From the NCBI RefSeq assembly GCF_028372415.1, contig NC_092878.1, positions 29,990,903 through 30,054,902 of the forward strand: DNA of 64,000 nt, given 5' to 3'. Positions within the stretch are counted from its first letter, which is position 1; every line of letters begins with the position of its first letter. This DNA comes from Notamacropus eugenii. Lineage: Eukaryota > Chordata > Mammalia > Diprotodontia > Macropodidae. The notes under the pieces were generated by a model that worked only from the letters and a program-made list of their open reading frames with translations, ran no database searches and was not told the origin of the DNA. A program made the position numbers and the translations under genes. Positions 1 to 11,498 of this stretch are shown here, in pieces.

Positions 1-2340
1 ACAAATGCTGAGACCTCAGGTTGTTCTGAAGCAACTTTAGAGTCTCATCATAAGCATTTATGAAAAATTAGGAGAGTGGTCCAGCATAAAGAGGGACCTT
101 GCTTTGAAACTACATCCCCAGCTCTCTGATAGGCTGCTGAGACTTTGGACTACAGTATTAAAAACTCATAGCTACTATAGTTTCAATTCTTTGAAAACTC
201 ATTAAGTGCTTACTCTGTTCCTAATTTTGTGCTAGGTACTGTGGGAGATCCCAGAGAAGCCACTAAAATGAGCTCTGCCCACAAACCTTTGTTAGGGCCC
301 AACTATTTGTTTTTCTGTATGTCTCCATGTACTAAGCTTGCATGCAGCCTGGTTGAGGAGACAGCTTACATATATGAAACACTTACTAAGTGATACAATA
401 AAGTCAAGGGCTAAATTCCATGGTTCAAACAATAATTTATAGAAGCATTTTGTTAGAGAAGCTAAATTCAGCCATTTCCTTATACAGTTTGCCTAGACAT
501 ATTCTTGTCCTTTTCCTGGCCAGATTATGCCAAATTTTCTAACTTAGCTATGTTCGTTTGCCACATGTCACATGTATCTGTTTGGAGATTTCAACACTAT
601 CTCCTCACCCTAGTCATCCAACACGGACTCAACTGTTTACGGTGTTCTTTGACTATTACGACATTTTCTTTAAGGGAACTGAATGGACTTGAGCTTTTAA
701 TGAATTGTTTTTAAGCACTGACGCTCACAAGTTGAACATATGAAGCCTTGCTATCCCACCAACACTCCACCCTTAGAGTTTACAGTTTTATCTCTTACTC
801 CTTCCAATCTGATGAAAATATGGCTGTTACCAAGTCAACACCTATTTTGTGTTGAATTTTAAAAAAAAACAAACCAAGGACAACAGCACAAGCTTTTCAC
901 ATGAAGACTGTTAACACAGAAAAAACAAAAACAAATAGTTTGGCCCTATCAGAGATTAGGGAATTAGACGATAATAGTTGCAAATTGTTCTGAATAATAT
1001 TCTCCAATCTATTTCCTTACTGCTGATGAGTTTTCCTTTTTCTGGCCTTAGAGTTATATAGGCTGTCCAGAAACATCATTTATCCCTATAGCTCCATGTC
1101 ACAAAGCTCCAAGCTTCTGCCTCAGTCTGAGAAAGAACAGATATACCCAAAGCAGGATTTATAAGAGAGACTCATAAGGTATCGAAAGGATAGAAAAATA
1201 CCTTATTTGGCAGAGTTAAATTACCCGGTTTAGGAGTCTTTGCTACTTGAGAATTGCTATTTGCGATCTTATAGTTGGAGGAGGAAAAGGGCCTGGGGGA
1301 GTAGTGACCGTGGAGGAACATGCAGAGTTCTAGGTCCCTACATCCTTATAAGTATGCTAGTAAATGGCCATTATATGGAGATTAACCAAGAAGTAGCCCA
1401 TGATTTCCATTTCCTCTATTCTTCAAGGTACATAAATAACATCTGCAGTAAATTCAGCAAAGAGCCTTAGTTTTTGTCTACTCCCTATTCCACCATCCCT
1501 CTGTCCTTCCTTAGGGAATGTCACTGGGTAACTACTTAGGTCTTATCCTTAGGAAACCTAGATACCAAAATTTTGGAACTTTGGCCAGGCTTTATATTTT
1601 AGCCTCAACTTCCTTCACATGGAAAAGGCCTAGAATTTATGTCCAGGAATGTCAATGTGACCCAGTGGTATCAAGTACTGTCTGTTCTCCTGGAGCATAC
1701 AAAGATCATGTCCTCAAGCCAGAAGTATTGGGTCTCAATCCTCTTGAGTAACAGAAGTTGCCTTCCCTATAATCAGTATTCAGATGGACTTCACAGTTTG
1801 ATTGAGAGACCTTAACCATCTCATTAAGTTCATGATTCAGAAAGAAGAAATTCTGGACTAGTTTAAAAGCAACACTTCTCCCAAAGAAGCTTAGCATAGG
1901 TTGTGGCTTTCCAGACAAAAAAAAAATCAAGAGCAGAGATCCAATTCTTATTTTTGTTCCAGACAAAAGAAAGACAAAGAAAAGAAAATGAAGACCTGAG
2001 TGCTAGATCTGGCTCCATTAACTATATAAACCGCATGATCTAGGCTGAATCAAACTTCCCTGTGTCTCAATCCTTTTAATTGTGAATTGGCTTAAATTCT
2101 TGTCCCACCTTACTTCTTGGCTCAGTGACAATATGATATGAAAGTGCCTTTATTTCTTTAGAAGAAAGGTGCTAGATAAAAAACAGAATTATGGACTGAT
2201 TGTTCTTCCGAGTTAGAACAGACTATTAAGGATTATCCATCAATTGCCTGTCTATCCCCAAATTTAAAATTTATATTTTGAATTTCAGTGCTTCTGTGTT
2301 TTCAAAGAATTATAGTGACCAATTATGGTTTCCAGAGAGT
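1..2340. other. Non-coding DNA, little recognised
   Basis: No coding region can be supported here. Weak L2-like phrases occur near 205-250 ('ttaagtgcttactctgttcc ... gtgctaggtactgtgggaga') and 375-440. The short open frames in this stretch are AT-rich, lack splice context and resemble no family I recognise. If the terminal exon at 5.465 kb is real, this interval is probably intronic or internal to that gene. Confidence 0.5.
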
Positions 2341-2597
2341 AAGAGTGAGGCAAATTTAAACCCTGCCTCAGGTACTTAGTAGCTATGGGACCCTGGGAAA
2401 GTCACTTAATCAGTGTCAGCCAAAGTTCTCTGCACATAATAGGTGCTTGATAAATGCATGTTGCCTCACCTCGGTTTCCTTGCTTGTAAAATAGGGATAG
2501 CAAATAGTTCCTACCTCACAGGGTTCTTGTGAGATTGAAATGAGATAAGATATACAGCACTTTGCAACCTCAAAGTGCTACATAAATGCTAGTTACT
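2341..2597 (+). repeat. MIR/THER-type CORE-SINE, interrupted
   Basis: The head ('taccttagtagctatgggaccctggg'-like, about 2370-2410) and the core ('ggtttccttgcttgtaaaat', then 'cctacctcacagggttcttg' and 'agatatacagcactttgcaa') match the CORE-SINE order seen in MIR and THER1. About 65 bases (roughly 2411-2475) containing a second SINE/L2-like 3' phrase ('aataggtgcttgataaatgc') separate the head from the core, so this is either a small nested insertion or two fused copies. Confidence 0.75.
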
Positions 2598-2649
2598 TTT
2601 AGTATTTTTTTTTCCACATCTCTTCTTTCATGCTAACCCTGTGAGTCTT

Positions 2650-2950
2650 GGAGGGAAACAAGCTATTATTCTCATTTTACAGGTAAAAAAGTTGAATCCC
2701 AGGGAGACTGAGCAGCTATTACAGAGGCATATCTGAGAGAGTGGCAGTGCTCACACATCATAAAAATAATAAAAAAGTTGACATTTATAGAGCACTCCTA
2801 GGTTTTACCAAGTGCTTTCCCTAGATTATCTCATGTGAGCCTCATAGCAGACCTGTGCAGGAGATGTTCTTATTATCCTCATTATATAGATGAGGAAAGT
2901 GAGAGATTAAGTCACTTGCTTGTGGTCACATAGCTGGTGAATCCTGCTCT
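2650..2950 (+). repeat. MIR-family SINE remnants
   Basis: The segment 2775-2945 follows the MIR order: 'acatttatagagcactccta', then a 'tgtgagcctcatagcagacc' block, 'atagatgaggaaagtgagag', and 'cttgtggtcacatagctggt'. Bases 2650-2720 hold a second partial copy ('ctcattttacaggtaaaaaa'). Divergence is high, fitting an old insertion. Confidence 0.7.
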
Positions 2951-5446
2951 TCCCCATTTCGAATCCACTGTGTGCTACTACCCGTTGTGGTATGCTGTCT
3001 CTTACAGTGTGATACTGCTTTCCCAGCCTATGTCTGCTAGTCTATTTGCTGGGTCATAAAAGCTAGTTTTAATAGGGAACTGAAAAATTCTCACAAATGG
3101 AGGCACTGAATTGCAGTGGAACTATTTGGGTGGTTTAAAAAACATTCAAATAAATTCCCTTTTCTTTTTCTTTTCTTTCCTGTTATTTTTCCTGTTTCCA
3201 GCCTTCACCACCTTTCCCTCCCTTGCCCCTCAATATGGCACTTCCTGGGTCTGGGTAGATGGTGAAACATTCAAATGTCACATAAAAACCCATTGCCAGT
3301 GGTAATCTCCCTAAACTTCCATCTTAGTCCAAAGTGCTGCATATGGTTTAGATGAGACTTTATGTGATCATCCAAAGCCAACCAAACATTCAGATTTTTC
3401 ACTTGTAAAACACTTTTCAGTCAACCCTTAAATGTCTTACTCACTGTTCAGTCTTTACACATATTCAATTAATATTGGAGAACTCCCCTTTATTTAGTCT
3501 AAAAAGTATTTAAATTCACCTAGGAAGATTTCCCAGAAAATGACTTTAAAAAAACCCCATATCACCCTTCACACAGGAATTTCCACAAATTTCAACCAGG
3601 TTGGTTTGTTTCTCTTCTGAGCCTGTTTCTTAACTTGCTTTGAAGTAGAGCCCCAATAAGAAAGGATACAGTGTTAGCAGGAGAGCTTGAAAACCTTCCC
3701 ACGATTGAGTCATTTAGCTGTCAGATGCAAAAACTGATCCCCCAATCTAGTATTCAGGGGAGCATGCTTAGTTAAGTGCTCTAAGGGAGCATAGCACCTC
3801 CAGATGAAGCTTTGAGAATGGAAATGTGGTTTTTTGACCCACAAGGAGCCCCATCTGGACACAAAGCCCCTGCAAAATGTTGCCTCAGTGAGTCTGTTTC
3901 ACATGTAACTGAATTACTAATCATTCTGGAATCATAAAATCCCGAAGTCCCTTTCTTATTTTTGTTGGGTCATTGGAAAGGCTCTTCAATAAACAAATAT
4001 CTTCAAAAGCTTTTGCAACAATTTTACTTCCTGCTAAAGACTATCCTGCAAGGCTCCAATTGCTTGCTCCAACTCCAAATGCTACAAAATAGATGTGAGT
4101 TGGCGCAGCAATGGACAAACTTTTGACTCATTCCACATGCCACCAGAGGGAAGAGTGTTACACACTGTAGAGGCCAGCACTGGATATACAGGCTTTTCCC
4201 AAGGTGTATAGCTTTTTAATTTGACCACCTGGATATGTGTGAGTACTAGAGACTCCCACAATGCCTCTCTACTTCACTACTGTTTAGTACTTGAATAGAA
4301 AAAAAATCACTTATGCAATGAAAAAAGTCTTTTCAATAGCTTTTGAATTTCAGTTTCACTTCTGGTGTGCTTATAAATCTTCAGAGCTATTTTTTAAATT
4401 TTATTTTATTTTTCATTTTTAACACAGTTCCTATCACATCAAACAATTCCAACTTGTGGTCAGGTGATGCTTCTTTTTAAAGCATTTACAATATAGATCA
4501 CAAAAGAATTTTTTTAAAACATTAACCAACTGAGACACAAATAATATTTAAGTTGCTAACTTCACAAGCTCTTGACCTAATTGTCTCCACAGTATTACTA
4601 AGAATGAAAGGACCCTAACTTATTGTTGTTGGTCTAAAGTCCTAAGCCTAATAGCTTAATTTTAGACTTAACCTCGGATGTTTTCCTACCAACAATCTAT
4701 AATTGAATAGATCTGGTATTAAACTCACAAACCTTTTGACTCTAGGAAATTGCCACTAAGAGTAGGAACATTTCAGGGAACCAATATCTCCCCAACTTCA
4801 TGTCAGTTCCAGGTAGGAGTGGATTGCCAACTTGCATTCAGTCAGGCTTAAAGTCGGCCAGGTGTCAGTGGGGAAATTGAGTCAGGAGAATTCTACCTCA
4901 GCCCAGGCTGAACAGCCGCTCTCCCACCATTCCCATGAGATCACCTTTTTCAGTTCATACCAGCATCTCACAGGCTTACTGGCATCATGGATTGGAGGCT
5001 CAGACCACTTTTCTTGCTATCCATACCTGGAGTTAGACTCAGAAGAACATTCATTTAATAGTCTCACAGAGCTATTTTTTTTCTAGTAAAGTATTTGATA
5101 AACCAAAAAAAATTAAAACCACCCACAGGAACATAGCATGAGAATTTTCCTGTATATAAGGATCAATAGCTAGGTTATTGGAAGGCTTATTCACTCAAGC
5201 ACTCATATTTGCACAGATAAAGCATGCCAGATTATGGCGAGGGAGGGAGGGAGGTTGGTTGTTAGCTATCCTACAGGTTTAAGTTAGAAGCATAAATTCT
5301 AGTTAGCACCCTGAAATAATATTTCACTCAATAGAATCCTTCAGTAATGCCCATCACAAAGTGGTCCAGTTTATAGGGCATATCATAATACATTGCTTCC
5401 ATGTGTTTTCCTGTGTTATGCATAACTGATCCTTTTTTACATCACT
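2951..5446. other. Intron-like DNA, nothing identified
   Basis: No repeat or gene is recognised with confidence. An 84-codon open frame at 4832-5086 has no splice context or recognisable motif. The interval ends in the acceptor of the candidate terminal exon, so it is best read as that gene's last intron. Confidence 0.4.
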
Positions 5447-5464
5447 AAACTATGTATTTTTCAG

Positions 5465-5559
5465 AATGTGAACCCCTATCTGCAAGGCAGGGACTGGACA
5501 ACGTGGTGGCAAAGAAGTCTGTGCCTCATTTTTCTGACGAGGACAAGGATGATGAGTAA
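5465..5559 (+). CDS. Terminal coding exon of an unidentified gene (C-terminal ~31 residues)
   Basis: A pyrimidine-rich stretch ends in 'tatgtatttttcag' at 5464, a good 3' splice acceptor. The exon then reads in one frame from 5467 to a TAA at 5557-5559; the first two bases (AA) complete a codon split by the intron. The encoded tail is short, has a Lys-Lys pair in its middle, and ends in an acidic run (S-D-E-D-K-D-D-E) typical of the C-termini of many small nuclear or cytosolic proteins. Codon choice and the sudden change in composition at the acceptor look genuine, and a 3' UTR with a poly(A) signal follows. The first exons would lie upstream, outside or undetected within the window. I do not recognise the protein and give no function. 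A processed pseudogene is less likely because the sequence before 5465 is not coding-like. The exon call itself is inference from splice, frame and UTR signals. Confidence 0.5.
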
Positions 5560-5993
5560 AATGAAGAAGGTTAAAGAAAACAGATGCAGCCCATTAGATC
5601 ACAATATTGCTTACGTGTATTGACTATTAAAACCCTAGTGAATGGCAGCATGTTTATTGTTTATGTAATTATGGATGAAAAGCAGCTGTATTTATGACAT
5701 CGTGTTGTCATAGATAAAGAAAAGATGGCTGTGCTTTCTGTTAAATTACGGTAATAGGAGCTTTTGGGTTATTTTGTTTCAGGCCTGGAGTGAGCTTGAA
5801 AATTAAAGTGATTTTGATAGCTAGTGTATACGTCTTCAGTCATAAAAAGCAAGACCATAAAATTTACTCTTTCGTTGTAGTTTAAATGGTATTTGGGGCT
5901 CTAGTTTGATACCTATTACTGTGATTTTGATTGTTTAGTTCACCAAGCCCTTGGGCATTGTTATACCCCAATAAATATTATTTTACTCATGAT
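5560..5993 (+). terminator. 3' UTR and poly(A) signal of the 5465 exon
   Basis: An AT-rich stretch follows the TAA. The canonical AATAAA lies at 5970-5975, with a TG/T-rich downstream element ('cttggctctgtctttataag') at about 6014-6035. Cleavage is expected roughly 15-20 bases after the signal. The region carries no recognisable repeat, which fits a retained UTR. Confidence 0.5.
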
Positions 5994-6640
5994 GAGTAGC
6001 TGATGCTTTCCACTTGGCTCTGTCTTTATAAGTAAGACGGTCTAGAGATGACCATGTTTATAAGGATCTTTAAAAATACACTTGGTAAGTAGACTCACTT
6101 GATCTGTATCTTGGCTGTTCATTGACTTCATATACCAAGCTGCAAAGGTTTCCCCTTGCCCAGATGGCTGAAGAGATGTGCAACTTGCCTTCAGTTTAAA
6201 CATCAGAAGTTTACAAACTGATTTGCACAAACACATTAGAGATGAAAGTAACTTGGTGAGCTTATGGCAACACTTCTGTATGTATTTCATTCAAGGTAGA
6301 CCTGTTCCCTGATTCATCATCTATAAAATGGGAGTTGGCCTTCTCATCAGTTTTGACCAAATAGGAAGGCTGATGATAAAGTAAAATCCTTCAGCTTCAA
6401 AGTTCATGGTAGAAAAGATAAGAGAAAATGCAATGCAGTATGAGTTATACTCTATTTTATGAGAGCTGAATACAAAGAGTTCAGAAAAAAGGATACACAG
6501 AGTGAATGATTTAAATGATTTAAAATTCTCCAGTGGAAGTATATGCAAGAGAGAGATAATTTTTTCAATAATGAAATTCTTGGGTTTGATTTCCAGGAAA
6601 ATTATTGCACACACTAGTAAAGGAATATTTATGAGAACAT
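5994..6640. other. Intergenic, nothing firm
   Basis: Only a short SINE-like phrase near 6308-6345 ('gattcatcatctataaaatg') is visible. The minus-strand open frames here run across this old SINE fragment and are not supported as genes. Confidence 0.4.
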
Positions 6641-6644
6641 AGAA

Positions 6645-7600
6645 AAGAAAGAGAAGTGATCACCAAGAACCAATGTTGGTTTATCAAGAGCAAGTGATGT
6701 CAGATTCACCATATTCCATTTTTTAACGTGATTAATATGCTAGTAAACCAATGTCAGAGGCAAAAAATATTTGGAATTAAGGCTTTTGATGTAATTTATC
6801 ATGATTTTTTGGGGGGAATAGATAGTGATATGGGCTTTATACTCAGGTAGATTTGAAAGTGGGTAAATGATAAGACTGGAAAAAATGGGAATTAATGGGT
6901 CAATGTTAACTTGGAGGGAAGTTTCTAGTAGAATGCTGTAGGTCTAGTGACCTACACTTGATCCTGTGTAGGTCACCATTTTTATGAGACTTGGATGAAG
7001 GCAAATGCGGCATACTTATTGGATTCAGCCAATATCTGGGATGATGGAATACAAAAGTATCAATTGGATCCAAATAGAGTCCCAAAAGGTCTCAATGAAA
7101 AGTACAAATCTAATATATTTAAGTCGAAGAGGGATCAATAAAAAATCCTATACTTGGACTAAAAATATTGGTGTGAGAACACCTGAGTTCCAATTCCATT
7201 TTTGTCAACTAATATTTTTATAAACTGGGGCAAATAAACTGTCTGCATCTGTTTCATCAAATGAGGGATTAGACAATTACTTTTAAGGTTCCCTTCAGCA
7301 TTAAATTCTATGATCATATGATACTACACTCTTCACTGGTAGAGGACAGGAAAACCATGGTTGGATAATTCATGTAAAATAGATCTAGTAATTTGTTTTT
7401 AAGTGCACTAGCAGTTTAGTGTGAGTTAACAGGCTGAAAAAGCAGCCCCAAAGGCTAATATACTCCTAGGATATATTGATAGAAACATTATGAAAATGAA
7501 GGAGGCAGTAGGCCTTCTCTGCAAAGACCCCATCAAATTGTCTCTTGAGTATTTTGTTCAGTTTCCGGTGCCATGAGGTAGGAATGGCATTTATAAGTGC
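6645..7600 (+). mobile_element. CR1/L3 LINE fragment (reverse transcriptase region)
   Basis: The DNA follows the CR1/L3 ORF2 and downstream order: 'gatgtcagattcaccatatt' (about 6698), the 'aaggcttttgatgtaatttatcatgat' block (equivalent to A/S-K-A-F-D-x-V-x-H-D of the RT domain), 'tttttatgagacttggatga' (I-x-D-L-D-E), and after the SINE at 7165-7322 the 'agcagccccaaaggctaata' and 'ttgagtattttgttcagttt' segments. It is heavily mutated and broken by many stops and indels. It represents an old insertion predating the SINE inside it. Confidence 0.75.
7165..7322 (+). repeat. tRNA-derived SINE inside the CR1/L3 fragment
   Basis: The 3' half 'catctgtttcatcaaatgag ... cttcagcattaaattctatg' matches the marsupial SINE type ending in 'ccttccagctctaaatctatgatc'. 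CR1/L3 sequence lies on both sides, so this is a younger insertion into the LINE. Confidence 0.65.
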
Positions 7601-7620
7601 TTAACAAATACTTGTTGAGG

Positions 7621-7855
7621 GGCGGAACCAAGATGGTGGAATAGAGGGATGGACCTGTAAAAACTCTCCCCTCAAAGTTCATAAAATATCTGTAAAAATG
7701 ACTCTAAACAAATTCTAGAGCAGCGGAAGCCACAAAACTACAAAATGAAAGAGTTTTCCAGTTCAAAGCAGCCTAGAAGGCTGACAGGAAAGGGCTATCA
7801 CACCGGGCACTGAGCAAAGCGCAGCCCACAGAGCCCAGACCAGCCTTCCAGATCC
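7621..7855 (+). mobile_element. L1 5' end fragment (5' UTR only)
   Basis: The block begins 'gggcggaaccaagatggtgg', the characteristic start of marsupial L1 (G-rich, 'aagatggcgg'-like), and continues with 5' UTR-like sequence to about 7850. The body and the 3' end are missing. This is the reverse of the usual 5' truncation, so it implies a later deletion, recombination or an unusual integration. A short T/A tract ('tttttttaaaaaaaa') follows at about 7856-7870. Confidence 0.65.
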
Positions 7856-7959
7856 TTTTTTTAAAAAAAATCTGTACTGTTGTGCAGCTACATTTCCTCA
7901 TTCTGTATATATACAGTTGATTTTTTAAAAACCTAAATGAAGACCTCACAATTTTTAAT

Positions 7960-8255
7960 TTAACTGGATTTAGCCCACTATTCTAAACCATTGAGATAAT
8001 TTTAAATTTTTATTGTCCTCCAACATATTACTTATCCTTTCCAGATTCATATCACCTGAAAATTTCATAAACATTCCAACTCTGTCTTCATACAAGTCAC
8101 TGAAGAAACAGTTGAACAACTCAGGACCAAGGACAGATCCCTGGGGACTTGCATTAGATTCTTCCCTTCCAGTTGACATTGATCCATTAATTTCTCAGAT
8201 TCTGAGATTCTCAATTCTGAATCCATTTCATTACGAAGTCAACTGAATACATCTA
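7960..8255 (-). mobile_element. CR1/L3 LINE reverse transcriptase fragment, minus strand
   Basis: On the minus strand the translation carries the RT landmark P-Q-G-S-V-L-G-P followed by an L-F-N motif, then a degenerate version of the catalytic F-A-D-D box (here F-S-G-D), then a 'M-L-E-D' segment typical of CR1/L3. The Ala-to-Ser and Asp-to-Gly changes in the catalytic box, and the loss of the rest of the ORF, make it inactive. Confidence 0.8.
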
Positions 8256-8284
8256 GATAATAGTACACTGCTCTCTATCCCACA

Positions 8285-8412
8285 TCTTCTGAAAAGGTCA
8301 CCAGTGACCTAATAACTAAAGCCAACAGCTTTTTCTTAGACTTCATTCTCATTGACCTCCATGCAACATTCAACATCGTTGACTATCCTCTCTTGAAACT
8401 TTTGACATAAGA
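8285..8412 (+). mobile_element. L2 LINE reverse transcriptase fragment
   Basis: Forward translation shows the motif order L-I-T-K-A, L-x-F-I-L-I-D-L-x-A-x-F-N-I-V-D-Y, a decayed version of the L2-clade 'D-L-S-A-A-F-D-T-V-D-H' box. It is short and isolated. Confidence 0.65.
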
Positions 8413-8534
8413 CACATCTTCTTAACATAAGAAAGAACTCCTTAAGAGTGAAAATTATCCAAAAGTGGCCCAGTTGCCTCCAAAGGTACTGGGTTCTCTA
8501 TCGCTATGTTTGTTTGTTTGTTTTTGTGGTTCTT

Positions 8535-8888
8535 TCCATGTCCAATGCCATCTTTTTTATTTCCCATAATTACATGTTAAAACAGTTTTTAACATTTTTT
8601 AAAGTTTTGAGTTCCAAATTCTGTCCTTCTCTTCCTCCCTTGCCTTCCCCCTCCATGAGACAGGGAGCAATGCCATATGCTTTATACATGTGCAATCAAG
8701 TAAAACATTTCCATATTAGTCATTTTGTATAAGCAGATTAAAATTTTTAAAAAGAATGAAAGAAAGTGAAAAATAGCATGCTTCAGTCTGTTGTCAGATA
8801 GTCTGAGTTCTTTCTCTGAAGTGGATAGCATGCTTCATCATGAGTTTATCACTGTACATTTAAACAGAGTCTGGATAACCACTTTGTG
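8535..8888 (-). mobile_element. L1 3' end, minus strand
   Basis: Read from the minus strand this is the marsupial L1 3' UTR: the pyrimidine-rich block 'cttctcttcctcccttgcct' near 8628, 'catgtgcaatcaagtaaaac' near 8689, and 'agcatgcttcagtctgttgt' near 8776. Only the 3' end remains, as usual for 5'-truncated L1. Confidence 0.75.
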
Positions 8889-8895
8889 AGAATGG

Positions 8896-8898
<3 letters not shown>

Positions 8899-8960
<62 letters not shown>
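8899..8960. repeat. (TG)n microsatellite
   Basis: About 30 uninterrupted TG units. Pure arrays of this length are usually polymorphic. Confidence 0.97.
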
Positions 8961-8963
<3 letters not shown>

Positions 8964-9289
8964 TCTAGTTCAGAATTGAAGCAGGTAACCTCTGACATTA
9001 CTGCCAATGAGATTTTATAATATTAAAATTATGCTGTATGTAACTTTTCTACATAATGGCAGGTCTTTTCTACATTAGTTGAGCATTTTAGCCACCAAGT
9101 TACCCTTTCCCTTATTACATTTTCATTTTAGTTTATGATTTTGAAGAACTAGAGTCAACATAAAGGGTTTAGAGTGCACTAAGACTTCATTAGTGCTTCA
9201 ATGAAGTTTTAATGACAAGATAAATTATATTGACATTATTGAGAAAATGTTAATATCTATGGCACCTCGTCTCACCTTCAAATGATCAA
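8961..9289. other. No feature recognised
   Basis: AT-rich DNA without a recognisable repeat or coding signal. Confidence 0.4.
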
Positions 9290-9560
9290 GGAAACAACTT
9301 TGCTCGACTCAGCCCTGATCAGACAATATATGTGGTGCTGACTTCAGTTGTGACTTCTTTCATTCCATTTCAGAAAAGCCCCTGGAAAACTAGAATGGGT
9401 ACAGAGAGGAGAATCAAGGATAGGAAAAATGCACAGCATTCCATAAGGGCAGTCAATGAGCATTTATTAAACTCCTGCTACATACTAGTCAGGGTATATT
9501 AAACAAAAGACAAAAGTCTTACTCAAGATTATCATCATTTTTATAGTCAAAAACCAGTTT
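9290..9560 (+). mobile_element. CR1/L3 fragment followed by L2-like piece
   Basis: Bases 9370-9435 ('aaaagcccctggaaaactag ... ggagaatcaaggataggaaa') resemble the CR1/L3 3' region that reads 'tggagagcgtccagaggagg'. Bases 9445-9500 ('caatgagcatttattaaact') resemble the L2/SINE phrase 'caacaagcatttattaagc'. Both are short and diverged. Confidence 0.5.
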
Positions 9561-10064
9561 CTCCCTGTTCAGAATCAAGTCTGGGATACAGTTCCCTTTT
9601 TTGCTTCTTGTACATGAATTTATTTTCTTCTTTTGAACTTAGCAAACAATAAATAAAATGGGCATTTCCATATATAAAGTGGAACAGAAAATGATGTTTA
9701 CCCATGGAACCATGAATATGCACCATGAAATAGCTTGTTTCTCTCTCCAATTATGCAAAAAACTCAACACATTATTTTCAAAGCTGTCCTACTTGTGTTT
9801 GCTACTGATCCTCCGCTTTTCCTTCAATAACTTTAAGAAAAGCTCCAACAACCTTTTTTTAATACTTTTCATTAATCAAATATGTATGTCTCATTCTACA
9901 TTTTATGCCTGCCCATCATCTTGCTGGTAGGATGTGGGTGGCATGTTTTATCTTTGATCCTCTCATAACATTGCAATGATCAGATTCTAAAGTATTTTAA
10001 AGTGTTTTTTTTTCTCTGTAATATAGTTGTTATCATACAAATTATTCCTACTCTATTTTGGCAG
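9561..10064. other. No feature recognised
   Basis: AT-rich DNA. Overlapping open frames on both strands (9547-9930) have no recognisable product. Confidence 0.4.
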
Positions 10065-10185
10065 AATTCCAGCAGATGACCAGATATAATAAGCATAATG
10101 GTTACCATTTATAAAGTGCTTTAAGGTTTACAAATTGTTTTACACATCTTATCTCATTTGATTTTGACCAAAATTTTTTATTAGT
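10065..10185 (+). repeat. MIR-type SINE fragment
   Basis: 'accatttataaagtgcttta', then 'acacatcttatctcatttga' follow the MIR-family order. Confidence 0.6.
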
Positions 10186-11485
10186 ACTAAAACATGTCTT
10201 CATGCCTGGCTGCAGATCATTTCCCCAAATTTCTAATTAATTTCCTTCTCTGTCCAGGTAAGTTCTACTAACATGACAATATAATTTTTATTTTTGTCTC
10301 CATTTATCTTTACTCAAAAAGTTCTCCACTCTGCTTTTCCTTTCTTTTCCTGAATTTCCTCATGTACGTCTTTTTTTAAAAAAAAAATTAGTTTATTTGT
10401 TTTCAGGGTTCTACAATCACTTCTACATATCATAGATTTTTTTCCCTCCTTACCCCTCCTTCCCCTCTCCTTTCCTCCCTCTTTCTCTCTGAGAAAGTGT
10501 GCAATCTGATATAGATTCTAGACATACATTCTTATTCAACGCATTTTCACCTTAGTCATGTTGCATAGAAGAATTAAATTGAATGGGAGAAATCACAAGA
10601 AAAACCAAAACAAACCAAACCAAAACAAAACATAACATAATACAAGGAAAATGGTTTGCTTCATTCTGTGATCCAGTTCCATACTTCTTTCTCTAGATGT
10701 TGAAGGCGTTTTGTCTCAAGAGTCCATTGGGAATTTTTTAGGTCCTTTCATTGCTGTGAAGGACTAAGTCTGCCAGAAAAATTCCTCGCATACTGTGGTT
10801 GCTGCTATGTACGAAGTTCTCCTGGTTCTGCTCCTTTCACTCAGCATCAGTTCATAGAAGTCCTTCCAGGCCTCTCTGAAGTCTTCCTGTTCGTCATTAC
10901 TTATAGCACAATAGTATTCCATTACATTCATATACCACAACTTGTTCAGCCATTCCCTAATTGATGGGCACCCCCTTGATTTCCAGTTTTTGGCCACCAC
11001 AAAGAGTGCTGCTATAAATATTTTTGTACATGTGGGACCCTTTCCTATTTTTATGGTCTCTTGGGGATATAGTCCTAGAAGCATTATTGCTGAGTCAAAG
11101 GGTATGCACATTTTTGTATCCCTTTGGGCATAGTTCCAAATTGCTCTCCAGAATTTTTGGATCAGCTCACAGCTCCACCAGCAATGAATTCGTGTTCCAA
11201 CTCTCCCACATCTTCTCCAACATGTGTCATCTTCCTGTTTTGTCATGTTAGCCAATCTGATAGGTATGATGTGGTACTTCAGAGTTGTTTTGATTTGCGT
11301 TTCTCTAATCAATAGTGATTTAGAGCATTTTTTCATGGGGCTATAGATAGCTTTAATTTCTTCCTTGAAAACTGCCTGTTCATATCCTTTGACCACTTAT
11401 CAATTGGGGAATGACTTGTATTCTTGTACATTTGACTTAATTCTCTATATATTTTAGAAATGTGGCCTTTATCACAGACACTAGG

Positions 11486-11498
11486 TGCAAAAATTCTT
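11486..11498. repeat. Target-site duplication, left copy (ERH retrocopy)
   Basis: Thirteen bases 'tgcaaaaattctt' are repeated exactly at 12325-12337 on the other side of the insert. In the L1 at 13.88 kb the uninterrupted equivalent occurs once, confirming the duplication. Confidence 0.92.

Noticed and set aside
10764..11396. 210-codon minus-strand frame as a host gene
   Set aside because: It is the L1 ORF2 C-terminus.
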